Shown here: positions 45,091-53,784 of the stretch, one piece after another
Layout: every line of letters begins with the position of its first letter
Position numbering within the stretch: position 1 is the first letter of the stretch
Origin: JBCFBK01 sp038562555
GTDB lineage: Bacteria; Bacteroidota; Bacteroidia; Bacteroidales; Prolixibacteraceae
DNA length: 64,000 bases
NCBI GenBank assembly: GCA_038562555.1
Contig: JBCFBK010000004.1
Span: 134,552 to 198,551 of the forward strand
Direction of reading: 5' to 3'
The notes under the pieces: generated by a model
The model's input: the letters and a program-made list of their open reading frames with translations, nothing else
The model's database searches: none
Told to the model about the DNA's origin: nothing
Made by a program: the position numbers and the translations under genes

Positions 45091-46290
45091 ATGATTACTG
45101 ATTTTAACTTGACTATCAAGCAGTTGGTTGACATTGCCAACGATTTAAAAGAAAAAATAAAGAAAGGACTGAAGGAAGATGGTACGGAAATCAGAGCGCT
45201 GCCAACTTTTGTTCACCCTAAAAAAGATGAAATAAACGGCGACGCCGTCGTATTTGATTTAGGCGGAACGAATTTCAGGGCTGCTTCCATTTCAGTAAAT
45301 CAGGTTCCGGTAGTAAAAAGCATCGTTGAAAAAGATATTACCGAAATGAAAACTTCAGGTTTTTCAGAAACCGACCTGTATCGCTCGCAACTGCAAACGA
45401 TCTCCAAACTGGATATTCCCCGGGACTTGTCGGTTGGCTATTGTTTTTCTTACCCTGCCAGGTCGCTTTTTGACGGAGACGCCGAATTAATTAAATGGGT
45501 TAAAGGGGTCAGTATCGAAAACATGGAAGGAAAAGCTATCGGTAAACCTCTTATCAGCTATTTAAACCAGAACGGCGGCTTTAATTTCAGAAAAATTACG
45601 GTTGTAAACGATACCATTACCAGTCTTTTTTCAGGATTGATGAATACCGGTTTTGATGCCTACGTCGGGTTGATCGTTGGAACCGGAACCAATATGGCAA
45701 CGTTTTACCATTCCGATCATATTTTAAAGCTGAAAGGATTGAAAAACTGGGAAGGCGAAACGCCGGTGAACCTGGAGAGCGGCAACTTTTTCCCACCCCA
45801 CCTGACGGTTTACGACGAAGAAGTAGATCGTAATTCCGACAGTCCGGGGATACAACGATTCGAAAAAGCCGTGTCGGGAATGTACCTGGGGCATATTTTC
45901 AGGGTAGCCGCCCCCGACGGGGACATTGGCGAAATCGATGCCGCCGGTTTAACCCGCATGATTAATCAGCCCGGAAATCAGACAAAACATCATGTCCAAC
46001 TTGCTTACAGTATTTACGAGCGATCGGCAAAACTGATTGCGGCATCGCTCGCCGGACTTGTTAAATCGCTGCATGAATTCAATCCGTCGATACAACGCAT
46101 TCAAATACTGGCCGAGGGAAGTCTGTTTTGGAGCGCCTTAAACGATCAATTTACAGATTATAACGAAATAGTTTCCACTGTTTTAAATGAATTGATCAAC
46201 GAACTTGGGCTGGGAGAAAAAGAAGTCGTGATCTCGAAAGTCAATAATGCCAACCTGATTGGTGCAGCAATAGCAGTGCTTTCAACCTAA
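45091..46290 (+). CDS. Hexokinase (eukaryotic-type fold)
   Basis: This 399-residue cytoplasmic kinase has VVFDLGGTNFRAASI (phosphate-1), LSVGYCFSYPARS (sugar-binding region), VNDTITSLFSG with the catalytic Asp, LIVGTGTNMATF (phosphate-2) and the late ILAEGSLFWSAL (adenosine). The VNLESGNF stretch corresponds to the NxExGxF block of hexokinases. It belongs to the hexokinase family rather than ROK. As the last gene of the run it would phosphorylate the released sugar, possibly ahead of DeoC. Confidence 0.9.
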   Translation: MITDFNLTIKQLVDIANDLKEKIKKGLKEDGTEIRALPTFVHPKKDEINGDAVVFDLGGTNFRAASISVNQVPVVKSIVEKDITEMKTSGFSETDLYRSQLQTISKLDIPRDLSVGYCFSYPARSLFDGDAELIKWVKGVSIENMEGKAIGKPLISYLNQNGGFNFRKITVVNDTITSLFSGLMNTGFDAYVGLIVGTGTNMATFYHSDHILKLKGLKNWEGETPVNLESGNFFPPHLTVYDEEVDRNSDSPGIQRFEKAVSGMYLGHIFRVAAPDGDIGEIDAAGLTRMINQPGNQTKHHVQLAYSIYERSAKLIAASLAGLVKSLHEFNPSIQRIQILAEGSLFWSALNDQFTDYNEIVSTVLNELINELGLGEKEVVISKVNNANLIGAAIAVLST

Positions 46291-46291
46291 T

Positions 46292-46516
46292 AGTCCTTTA
46301 GGTAAAAAGAACTATAAAACCGGTTCGATAAATATTCCCTACTTGTCATTAACAACCAATAAAAAATTTAACGGTGTATATGAAAACATCAGGAATGATA
46401 AGGTAACAAAAGAAGCGCTCATCCTTGGCAGCGATAAAAAATTCAAATCCGTAAAGAAAGATTTTCCGGATATACTACCCCCCAAGGGAGTGGCAATTTA
46501 CACCTCAATTGAGTAA
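46292..46516 (+). pseudogene. C-terminal remnant of an unknown gene
   Basis: A frame without a start runs from the end of the hexokinase gene to TAA at 46514. It reads NYKTGSINIPYLSLTTNKKF, then NGVYENIRNDKVTKEALILG and ends PPKGVAIYTSIE. The composition is that of a real protein end with alternating strands. No ATG with a leader precedes it, and it is only about 70 codons. I do not recognise the parent. It lies exactly between the catabolic run and the next sigma gene, so it may mark a recombination join. Confidence 0.4.
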
Positions 46517-46582
46517 CCTGTATGGAAAAAATTCAGCCGGGGAAAGTATTTGTAATTTAAAATTTTATCACTTACTCTCACA

Positions 46583-47182
46583 ATGGTAAATATAGATACA
46601 GATTCACATAATCCGAATGAAAAAATCAACGTATCCTTCGCAAAACTATTGAAGAATGGGGATAGCAGAGCCTTAAAAGTCTTTTTCAATGATTTTTACC
46701 CTTCTGTATGTATTTTTGCGTGCAATTATGTAAAGAGGAATGATGTTGCTGAAGATATAGCTCAGGATGCATTTTTGCGATATTGGGACCTGAAAGAAAA
46801 TTTTTCAGAAGTGCAATCAATAAAAGCCTTTATTTATAATACAACCAGAAACGCATGTTTGAACCATCTCCAGCAAATTAAAACCAGAGAAGAAATTCTA
46901 AAAACACGTTTGCAATCTGAAGAACTTGCATATGAATTTATTTTGGAAGAAGAGGCTTATCGTATTTTGCATGCAGCAATAGAAGGTCTTCCTTTGCGAA
47001 CCAAACAGATTATGATAATGATTTTGAAGGGAAATAAAAATAATGAAATTGCAGATAAGCTGGAGATATCGGTCAATACCGTGAAAACCCTAAAAAAAAA
47101 TGCATATGTACAGTTAAGGTTAAAACTTCAGGGTCAATTGTTAATGCTTCTCATCATTGGCAAGATACTATGTAATAAATAA
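46583..47182 (+). CDS. ECF-type RNA polymerase sigma factor
   Basis: This 199-residue protein has region 2 at about residues 27-95 (FFNDFYPSVCIFACNYVKRN, AEDIAQDAFLRYWDLKENF) and region 4 at about 135-190 (LPLRTKQIMIMILKGNKNNEIADKLEISVNTVKTLKKNAYVQLRLKL). It is unlike the sigma factor at 20680 beyond family level. It heads a sigma/FecR/SusC/SusD unit, but the FecR gene after it is broken. The 239 bp between it and fecR contain no gene that I can see. Confidence 0.93.
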   Translation: MVNIDTDSHNPNEKINVSFAKLLKNGDSRALKVFFNDFYPSVCIFACNYVKRNDVAEDIAQDAFLRYWDLKENFSEVQSIKAFIYNTTRNACLNHLQQIKTREEILKTRLQSEELAYEFILEEEAYRILHAAIEGLPLRTKQIMIMILKGNKNNEIADKLEISVNTVKTLKKNAYVQLRLKLQGQLLMLLIIGKILCNK

Positions 47183-47421
47183 TAAAATTTGAAGACTTTT
47201 ATATCTTCCTGATGCTTAAATTTCCTGTTTAAACGGTTATACTTTTTTAAACATTTGATCTTTTTGTAAATCAATGTTCCAGACAAAATTGAAAAACTAA
47301 ATTCTTTATAGCAAATTAGTTGGGTTGATTTTTTGCATTCGGGTTTAAATAATCTGATAAAAAAAATGATGCTGATTCACCCGTAAAACTTTTTCAACTG
47401 TTTTTTATAAAATATTTTGAA

Positions 47422-48298
47422 ATGGAGAATATCAATCAAATATTTCAATTATCCCGAATTATTGCAAAAATGAAAAGCGGTGAAATGAGGGATTTTGAAA
47501 CCGAATATTTGAATGAATGGCTTAGGCAATCCACGGAAAATGAACGTATCCTGAATAAAATCCTGAATGAAGAAAACCGGAACAAGCGGGAAGATTTGTT
47601 CAAACAGATTGATCTGGAAAAAGCATGGAAAAAATCTTTCATAAAAATTGAACAGGAAAAGAGGATTTCATTTATCAGGATTTATAAATATGCAGCAGCA
47701 ATATTGCTTCCACTTACAATATTAACTCTTGTGTTTTTTCGGGAATATCGTCCTGAAACAAAAAGGACTGAAAAGTTGGTGCAGATTGTTCCAGGGTCGA
47801 AAAATGCAAGGCTTATCCTCAATAATGGTAAAAGTATCAGTTTAGATGACTCTAATGTTTTGGAGCTTAAGGAACAGGATGGTACAACAATTAAAAAGGA
47901 AAATGATTTGCTTACCTATGAAAAAGCAGACGAACATGAAAGATCAGGCAAGCCCCTTAATAATGTTTTGGAAACGCCAAGAGGGGGTGAATATAATCTT
48001 GTGCTAGCTGATGGCTCAAAAGAATTTAAAAATAGATAAAGTAAATGCCAGGGATTATATCCGATGGATTGAAGGTGTTTATATTTTTAAAAATGAGTCT
48101 TTAGCCGACATCATGCAGACGCTGTCCCGATGGTATGATTTTAATTACTGGTTTGAACAACAGGAAATAAAAGATATAACATTCGAAGGAGGTTTAAATA
48201 AGTACGAAAGCATTGAGCCAATTTTGGAAATTATTGAGAGTACAGGTAAAGTAAAAATAAAGATTAACGAAAAAAACATCGTATTTATGAAAAAATAA
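47422..48298 (+). pseudogene. FecR anti-sigma gene broken by internal deletion and frameshift
   Basis: The first frame (47422-48039, 205 residues) has the N-terminal sigma-binding helices, a membrane helix at about 89-106 (YAAAILLPLTILTLVFF) and the start of the FecR domain (TPRGGEYNLVLADGS), then runs into KEFKNR and stop. A second frame (from about 48020 to 48298) reads KVNARDYIRWIEGVYIFKNE and the full DUF4974 C-terminal domain ending KNIVFMKK. Compared with the FecR at the window start, about 105 residues between the DG(S/T) and the C-terminal domain are missing and the frame is shifted. The N-terminal piece could still bind the sigma factor, but the signal-receiving part is cut off. Confidence 0.85.
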
Positions 48299-48331
48299 AA
48301 AGGCAGAAAATGTTCGCTGCATTTCCTGCCT
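48299..48331 (-). terminator. Minus-strand terminator-like hairpin in SusC leader (copy 3)
   Basis: GGCAGAAAATG (48302-48312) pairs with CATTTCCTGCC (48320-48330) with one mismatch around a TTCGCTG loop. The + strand has A-runs before it (48291-48301), so on the minus strand the stem is followed by TTTTATTTTTT. It begins just after the fecR stop and ends 49 bp before the SusC start. The loop sequences of copies 1 and 3 share GCTG. Confidence 0.55.
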
Positions 48332-48379
48332 GACATTCCTAGCTAACAGAAATGTTTAACTAAATGATGGAGTAAATTT

Positions 48380-51300
48380 ATGAAAAAAAAACGAAACGTT
48401 TGCCTTCCTTTTAAAGTTGGCAGATTGAAATTGTTTAGAGTTATGAAGCTCATAACTATTTTTATATTGGCTGGATTCCTGCAGGTTTCAGCGAATATAT
48501 ATTCTCAAACGGCTAACATCAGCCTTGATATCAGGCAATCAAGCCTGAAAGATGTAATCAAAAACATTCAAAATCAAACTGAATTTATTTTTTTCTATAA
48601 TCCATCTGATATTCAAGGCATTGAGGTGGTTAATGTAGAATTGAAAAAAGCAAGTTTGGAGGAAACGATTGACCGGTGTCTGAAAGACACGGGGTTGGAA
48701 TATGAAATCAAGCATAATGCAGTGATTTTGAAGCGTTCGTTGAAACAGAGTTCTCCCCGGGGAAGCATTGTTCCTGTTGAAGAGCCTGTAAAGAAAAAGT
48801 TAACCGGTGTTGTAACAGGTAATGACGGTGCCCCGATTCCCGGTACAACTGTTATGGTCAAAGGTATGACCATTGGTACAGTCACTGACGTGAACGGTGC
48901 TTTTCAGCTATTGGTTTCGGAAGATGCCAAAATCCTTGTATTTTCCTTTGTTGGGATGAAAACCCGGGAAATGGTTATTGGCAACAGCCTGGATTTTAAA
49001 GTTGTGATGGAAGAGGAATCAATTGGATTGGATGAAGTAGTTGCAGTGGGATATGGTACCCAGAAGAAAGCCAGTGTGGTGGGAGCCATCGTTCAGACAA
49101 CCTCGGAAGAGCTGAAACGTACCGGGGGAGTTACAAATCTGGCTCAGGCATTGACCGGTCAGCTTTCAGGCGTTACCGTGATACAAAACTCGGGTGAGCC
49201 TGGAGGGGATGATCCAAAAATTTTCATACGTGGGATGGGGACATGGAACAATGCACAGCCCCTGATCCTGGTTGACGGCATTGAGCGGAAAATGAACGAA
49301 GTTGATGTAAACGAAGTAGAAAGCGTCTCCGTACTGAAAGACGCATCGGCTACGGCGGTATTCGGGGTCAAAGGCGCCGAAGGCGTTATCCTGATCACTA
49401 CAAAAAGGGGACAGTTAGGAAAACCCGTCATATCTTTCGACGCCAATGTCAGTACCAAAACATTAAGCAAAATGCCTGAAAAGTTAAATTCCTATGACCA
49501 GTTTCAATACCGGAACGAAGCCATCGAATATCAACTGAACAGAGGAGGGGAAGATAACGACTGGGGTTTATATACCCCTTATCGCATACTTCAGTATTAC
49601 AAGCAGCCACAGGCCAACGGGCTGCAATATCTTTTCCCGGATGTTGACTGGGCAAGCGAAATGCTGAAACCATTCCCGGTTTCCTATCGCGCCAACCTGA
49701 GTGTATCGGGAGGTACGGAGTTTGCCAAATACTTCGGCTCGATCAGCTATACGTTTGAAGACGACTTGATTAAAACAAATGACGATTTTACGGACCGCGG
49801 CTATAAAGCGCAAAACTCTTATGAGCGCTTGAATTTCCGTTCAAACCTGGATTTGAGCCTGACCAAAAGTACCGTCTTTTCCGTGAACCTGGCCGGCTGG
49901 GTCGGGACCAAGCGGAACGGTTATAATTCCGAAACGAGCGATCAAAATTTATTCCGCTCGTTCCAGGAGTACTCGCCCGACATGTTTCCAATGGTATTTC
50001 CCGACGGCTCCTATGGTTACGATCCCGAAGTTCCCACCAGGGACAATCCTTACAGGACAGCGAACAACAACGGGGTGGAAGCCACCAGGAATATCAATCT
50101 GAGTACGGATTTTATCCTTAAGCAGGACCTGGATTTTATTACAAAAGGGCTCTCTGCCCGTTTGTCGTTTTCGTATGACAACTCTTTTATTACAAGTTCA
50201 GGGATAGCTGACGGAGGACAAGCACGAAGTTTGTATATCGATCCCGCTGCGATTGATATCCTTTATATGGATGAGAACGGAAGCTACATCGACGAAAACG
50301 GCAATTTCAATGTAAAAGAAGGATACAACCTGGAAGACTACATGCTGGGCTATATCAAAAACCAGAATGCCAACCATGATTACGACTGGTCGGAAGGCAG
50401 CCCCAACTACGACCCGGAAGTGAGCGGTGCGGTCAGCAATGTCATGCGAAGGGTGTTTTACCAGGCACAGGTCAATTACAACCAGACATTCGGGCGCCAC
50501 GACGTGGGCGCTCTTGCCCTGGTCAACCGGGAACAATATGCCAAGGGAAGTATGTTCCCCCGGTACCGGGAAGACTGGGTAGGCCGCTTAACTTACGGTT
50601 ATGCTAACCGTTACCTTTTTGAATCGAATTTTGCCTACAACGGTTCTGAAAAATTCGGCAAAGGATACCGTTTCGGCTTCTTCCCTTCGGTAGCGGCAGG
50701 CTGGATGATCACGGAAGAACCGTTCATGAAAAATATAAAGGGTATGAGCTGGTTGAACAAGTTAAAAATACGTTACACCATCGGGAAAATCGGTAACGAC
50801 AATTTTGACGCCCCGCGCTGGGCTTACCAGACTAACTGGTCGCTAGGATCCGATCGTACGTATTTTAACGGGGATAAACCCGTGGAGAGCCCTTACACTC
50901 AGTATTATGAATCGGTTATTGGGAACGAGGACCTGCATTGGGAAACCGCCGTAAAACAAAACCTGGGGATCGAAGTCGGGCTGTTCAAAAGCAAAATTGG
51001 CCTGAACCTGGACCTGTTCAGGGACCGCAGGTCCGATATTTTCCTATCCGCCGGATCCAGGACCATCCCCGCTTATTTTGGGGCCAGTCCCGTTTCGGCC
51101 AACCTCGGGGAAACCAGGGTAAAAGGCTACGAGATGGAACTGTCACTGAAAAACACCTTCCGCAACGGCCTGTATGCTTACCTCAACATTAACCATACCG
51201 GCGCATTCGACGAGATCCTTTACCGGGAAGATGCGCCGCTTTTGCCGGATTATCAGAAACAGGAAGGGTATCCGATTAACCAGGTCAGGACACAAATCGA

Positions 51301-51928
51301 CGCCGGATACACCAATAACTGGAACGAGGTTTATTCTGCCACAGGTTTTGCTACCGGCAATGCTGCACGCGTGCCAGGCGAATATCGTATTATTGATTTT
51401 AACGGCGACGGGACAATTGACGCTTCCGACAGCGCTCCTTATTCTTATCCGCAAAACCGTCCCCAGCATACTTACGGGGTTATTTTCGGCGGCGAGTATA
51501 AAGGATTCAGCCTGATGGTTCAATTTTACGGGGTGTACAACGTAACCCGGCAATATGACTGGATGCACGTCCCCTTCTCAAACTTACAGCGGACCGGTCC
51601 GGTATTCGAAGCGTTTACCGATACCTGGACCCCCGAAAATACCGATGCCAGATACCGGGCAATCGCCGTGCAAATGTCTGCAATACAGGGATTGGGGACG
51701 TACATGTACGAAGACGGGTCTTATCTTCGGCTGAAAACCGCCGAGATCGGCTACACAATGAGAAACGTAAAAGAGATACTGGGTATTAGCTCTGTCAGGT
51801 TCTACCTAAACGGGAACAACCTGCTGTTCTGGAGTAAAATGGTTAACGACTATGAAGACAGTGGTTCCTCTACACTGACCTATCCTTTGGTACGGCGTTT
51901 TAACCTGGGCGTAAATGTCAAATTTTAA
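48380..51928 (+). CDS. SusC-type TonB-dependent transporter with STN domain
   Basis: This 1182-residue protein has a signal region about 22-43 (ends NIYSQ), an STN domain about 46-118 (ISLDIRQSSLKDVIKNIQNQ...), a carboxypeptidase-like domain about 141-212 (LTGVVTGNDGAPIPGTTVMVKG) and IGLDEVVAVGYGTQKK before the plug. The end of the plug reads KDASATAVFGVKGAEGVILITTKRG. The start shares the AAATTTATGAAAAAA context of the other STN SusCs. SusD follows 19 bp downstream, and a second SusC/SusD pair follows that. Confidence 0.96.
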   Translation: MKKKRNVCLPFKVGRLKLFRVMKLITIFILAGFLQVSANIYSQTANISLDIRQSSLKDVIKNIQNQTEFIFFYNPSDIQGIEVVNVELKKASLEETIDRCLKDTGLEYEIKHNAVILKRSLKQSSPRGSIVPVEEPVKKKLTGVVTGNDGAPIPGTTVMVKGMTIGTVTDVNGAFQLLVSEDAKILVFSFVGMKTREMVIGNSLDFKVVMEEESIGLDEVVAVGYGTQKKASVVGAIVQTTSEELKRTGGVTNLAQALTGQLSGVTVIQNSGEPGGDDPKIFIRGMGTWNNAQPLILVDGIERKMNEVDVNEVESVSVLKDASATAVFGVKGAEGVILITTKRGQLGKPVISFDANVSTKTLSKMPEKLNSYDQFQYRNEAIEYQLNRGGEDNDWGLYTPYRILQYYKQPQANGLQYLFPDVDWASEMLKPFPVSYRANLSVSGGTEFAKYFGSISYTFEDDLIKTNDDFTDRGYKAQNSYERLNFRSNLDLSLTKSTVFSVNLAGWVGTKRNGYNSETSDQNLFRSFQEYSPDMFPMVFPDGSYGYDPEVPTRDNPYRTANNNGVEATRNINLSTDFILKQDLDFITKGLSARLSFSYDNSFITSSGIADGGQARSLYIDPAAIDILYMDENGSYIDENGNFNVKEGYNLEDYMLGYIKNQNANHDYDWSEGSPNYDPEVSGAVSNVMRRVFYQAQVNYNQTFGRHDVGALALVNREQYAKGSMFPRYREDWVGRLTYGYANRYLFESNFAYNGSEKFGKGYRFGFFPSVAAGWMITEEPFMKNIKGMSWLNKLKIRYTIGKIGNDNFDAPRWAYQTNWSLGSDRTYFNGDKPVESPYTQYYESVIGNEDLHWETAVKQNLGIEVGLFKSKIGLNLDLFRDRRSDIFLSAGSRTIPAYFGASPVSANLGETRVKGYEMELSLKNTFRNGLYAYLNINHTGAFDEILYREDAPLLPDYQKQEGYPINQVRTQIDAGYTNNWNEVYSATGFATGNAARVPGEYRIIDFNGDGTIDASDSAPYSYPQNRPQHTYGVIFGGEYKGFSLMVQFYGVYNVTRQYDWMHVPFSNLQRTGPVFEAFTDTWTPENTDARYRAIAVQMSAIQGLGTYMYEDGSYLRLKTAEIGYTMRNVKEILGISSVRFYLNGNNLLFWSKMVNDYEDSGSSTLTYPLVRRFNLGVNVKF

Positions 51929-51947
51929 CCCCCAAAAAATAAGGAAA

Positions 51948-53753
51948 ATGAAAAAACATATTTTTATATTATATCCAATATTACTGGCCCTGTGTTTGGG
52001 CATATCGTCATGTGAAGATTACCTGGACGTGGCTCCCGAAGTAGAAATATCGGACAAGGAAGTTTTTGGAACCTTCCTGCGCTACCAGGGTTTTGTCGAA
52101 GATATGTATCAATGCCTGCCTGACTGGACCCGGGCCAAGTATAATATTGCTAACTGGAACTGGTCAAACGACATTATCGCTTTACAAACTCAATATTTTT
52201 CATACTATGTTGAGCGGGGAGATTACTGGAAATGGACAAACCAGGCTTATGGTAATTTTCTTGGCACGAACGAAGAGCATTCCAACAACCAGGGGGCGGA
52301 AGCAGGCAACGCGAACAGACGTGCCGGGATCTGGCGCAATGGATGGGAGGGCATCCGGACGGCCAATATTGCCATTCAGAATATAGACATGCTGCAGGGC
52401 ACCCTGGAAGAAAGGAACCTTATTTTAGGGCAGGCCTATTTTTTCCGTGCCTTTTTTCACTTTCAGATTCTGGCCTGCTGGGGAGGTGTGCCTTATGTGG
52501 ACAAGGTTTTTGAACCTGCTGATAAACTCGATTGGCCACGCCTTTCTTACCTGGAAACTGCTATCCGGATCAATGAAGACCTGGAAAAGGCAGCCGAATT
52601 GCTTCCGGCGTCATGGAACGAAACTGTAGCTGGGCAAGCCACCTTGGGGGGTAACGTCGGGCGTGTTACCAAAGGCGCCTGTTACGCCTACATCGGTAAA
52701 AACTGGCTGTATGCGGCAAGCCCGCTGATGAACGGAACGGAAACAGGCGATTACAGCTCTTACAACACGGAGCTGGCACAGAAAGCGGCCGTTGCATTTG
52801 ACAAACTGCTGAAACTGACCGATAGCGGTTATTATGGCCTGCACTCCTGGGCCGAGTATCGGAAAAATTTCTGGACCGTAACCAACGAATCGCTTATCGG
52901 CAAGGAATGGGTATGGGGCCATCCGTATTACAAAACCAGTCGTTATAATTATGGCGAAATGATGCTTACCGAGCTTGGGGGCCAAGCTTCAGGATATGGC
53001 GCCCCAACGCTCGAACTGATCAATAAGTTCGGGATGGCCAACGGCCTGCCTATCGACGAGGCAGATTCGGGCTACGACCCGGTAAAGCCCTGGGCCAACC
53101 GCGACCCGCGTTTTTATTATTCGATTATCGTGGATGGCGAGAAAATATTACATTACACAACCAACTATCCTACCGACACTTATGCCCAGTTTTTCCTGAA
53201 CGGGCGTCACCGGGACAATGCAGTGACCGGCTTCGGGCAGAAAAAATTCTTGCCCCCCGGACGTAACAAGCTGGACAACAAATACTGGACGAGCAACAAT
53301 TTTGTGATGATGGTTCCGTATATGCGCCTGGCCCATGCCTACCTGATGTATGCCGAAGCAGCCAATGAAGCTTACGGTGGCACTAACGGGAAAGCGCCGG
53401 GAGGTATCACGGCCGTGGAAGCGGTAAACATTGTCAGAGCCAGGGCCGGCGTCCCTGCTGTCGATGCACGTTTTTTGACTTCCAGGGAAACTTTCAGAAA
53501 TGTTATCCGAAACGAGATAGGGGTGGAAACCTGCCTGGAAAACCACCAATGGTACGATTACCGCCGTTGGTATATCGCCCACCTGATGGAAAACCGTATA
53601 AAAACACGATTAGATTACGATAAGAAACATACTTATTTCACGCCGGTCGTGGAAAGGACCATCCTCTTCGATCAAGCTAAACATTACTGGCTCCCTTTCC
53701 AAAGAACCGAGGCTGCCTTGTACCCCGAATATTATCAAAACCCGGGGTGGTAA
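51948..53753 (+). CDS. SusD/RagB-type glycan-binding lipoprotein
   Basis: The start is ATG 51948 (MKKHIFILYPILLALCLGISSCEDYLD, lipobox cysteine 22); an in-frame ATG at 51915 lies inside SusC and adds no signal. It has 601 residues, at the large end for SusD. It has ILGQAYFFRAFFHFQILACWGGVPYVDK, then LAHAYLMYAEAANEAYGG and HQWYDYRRWYIAH near the end, closing FQRTEAALYPEYYQNPGW. It pairs with the SusC at 48380. Confidence 0.95.
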   Translation: MKKHIFILYPILLALCLGISSCEDYLDVAPEVEISDKEVFGTFLRYQGFVEDMYQCLPDWTRAKYNIANWNWSNDIIALQTQYFSYYVERGDYWKWTNQAYGNFLGTNEEHSNNQGAEAGNANRRAGIWRNGWEGIRTANIAIQNIDMLQGTLEERNLILGQAYFFRAFFHFQILACWGGVPYVDKVFEPADKLDWPRLSYLETAIRINEDLEKAAELLPASWNETVAGQATLGGNVGRVTKGACYAYIGKNWLYAASPLMNGTETGDYSSYNTELAQKAAVAFDKLLKLTDSGYYGLHSWAEYRKNFWTVTNESLIGKEWVWGHPYYKTSRYNYGEMMLTELGGQASGYGAPTLELINKFGMANGLPIDEADSGYDPVKPWANRDPRFYYSIIVDGEKILHYTTNYPTDTYAQFFLNGRHRDNAVTGFGQKKFLPPGRNKLDNKYWTSNNFVMMVPYMRLAHAYLMYAEAANEAYGGTNGKAPGGITAVEAVNIVRARAGVPAVDARFLTSRETFRNVIRNEIGVETCLENHQWYDYRRWYIAHLMENRIKTRLDYDKKHTYFTPVVERTILFDQAKHYWLPFQRTEAALYPEYYQNPGW

Positions 53754-53784
53754 AGCAGGTCTAACTTCTAAAAAGTATTACAAC

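Noticed and set aside
44328..45140. A 270-codon minus-strand frame over deoC
   Set aside because: deoC has all catalytic residues; the antisense frame is Phe-rich and not family-like.
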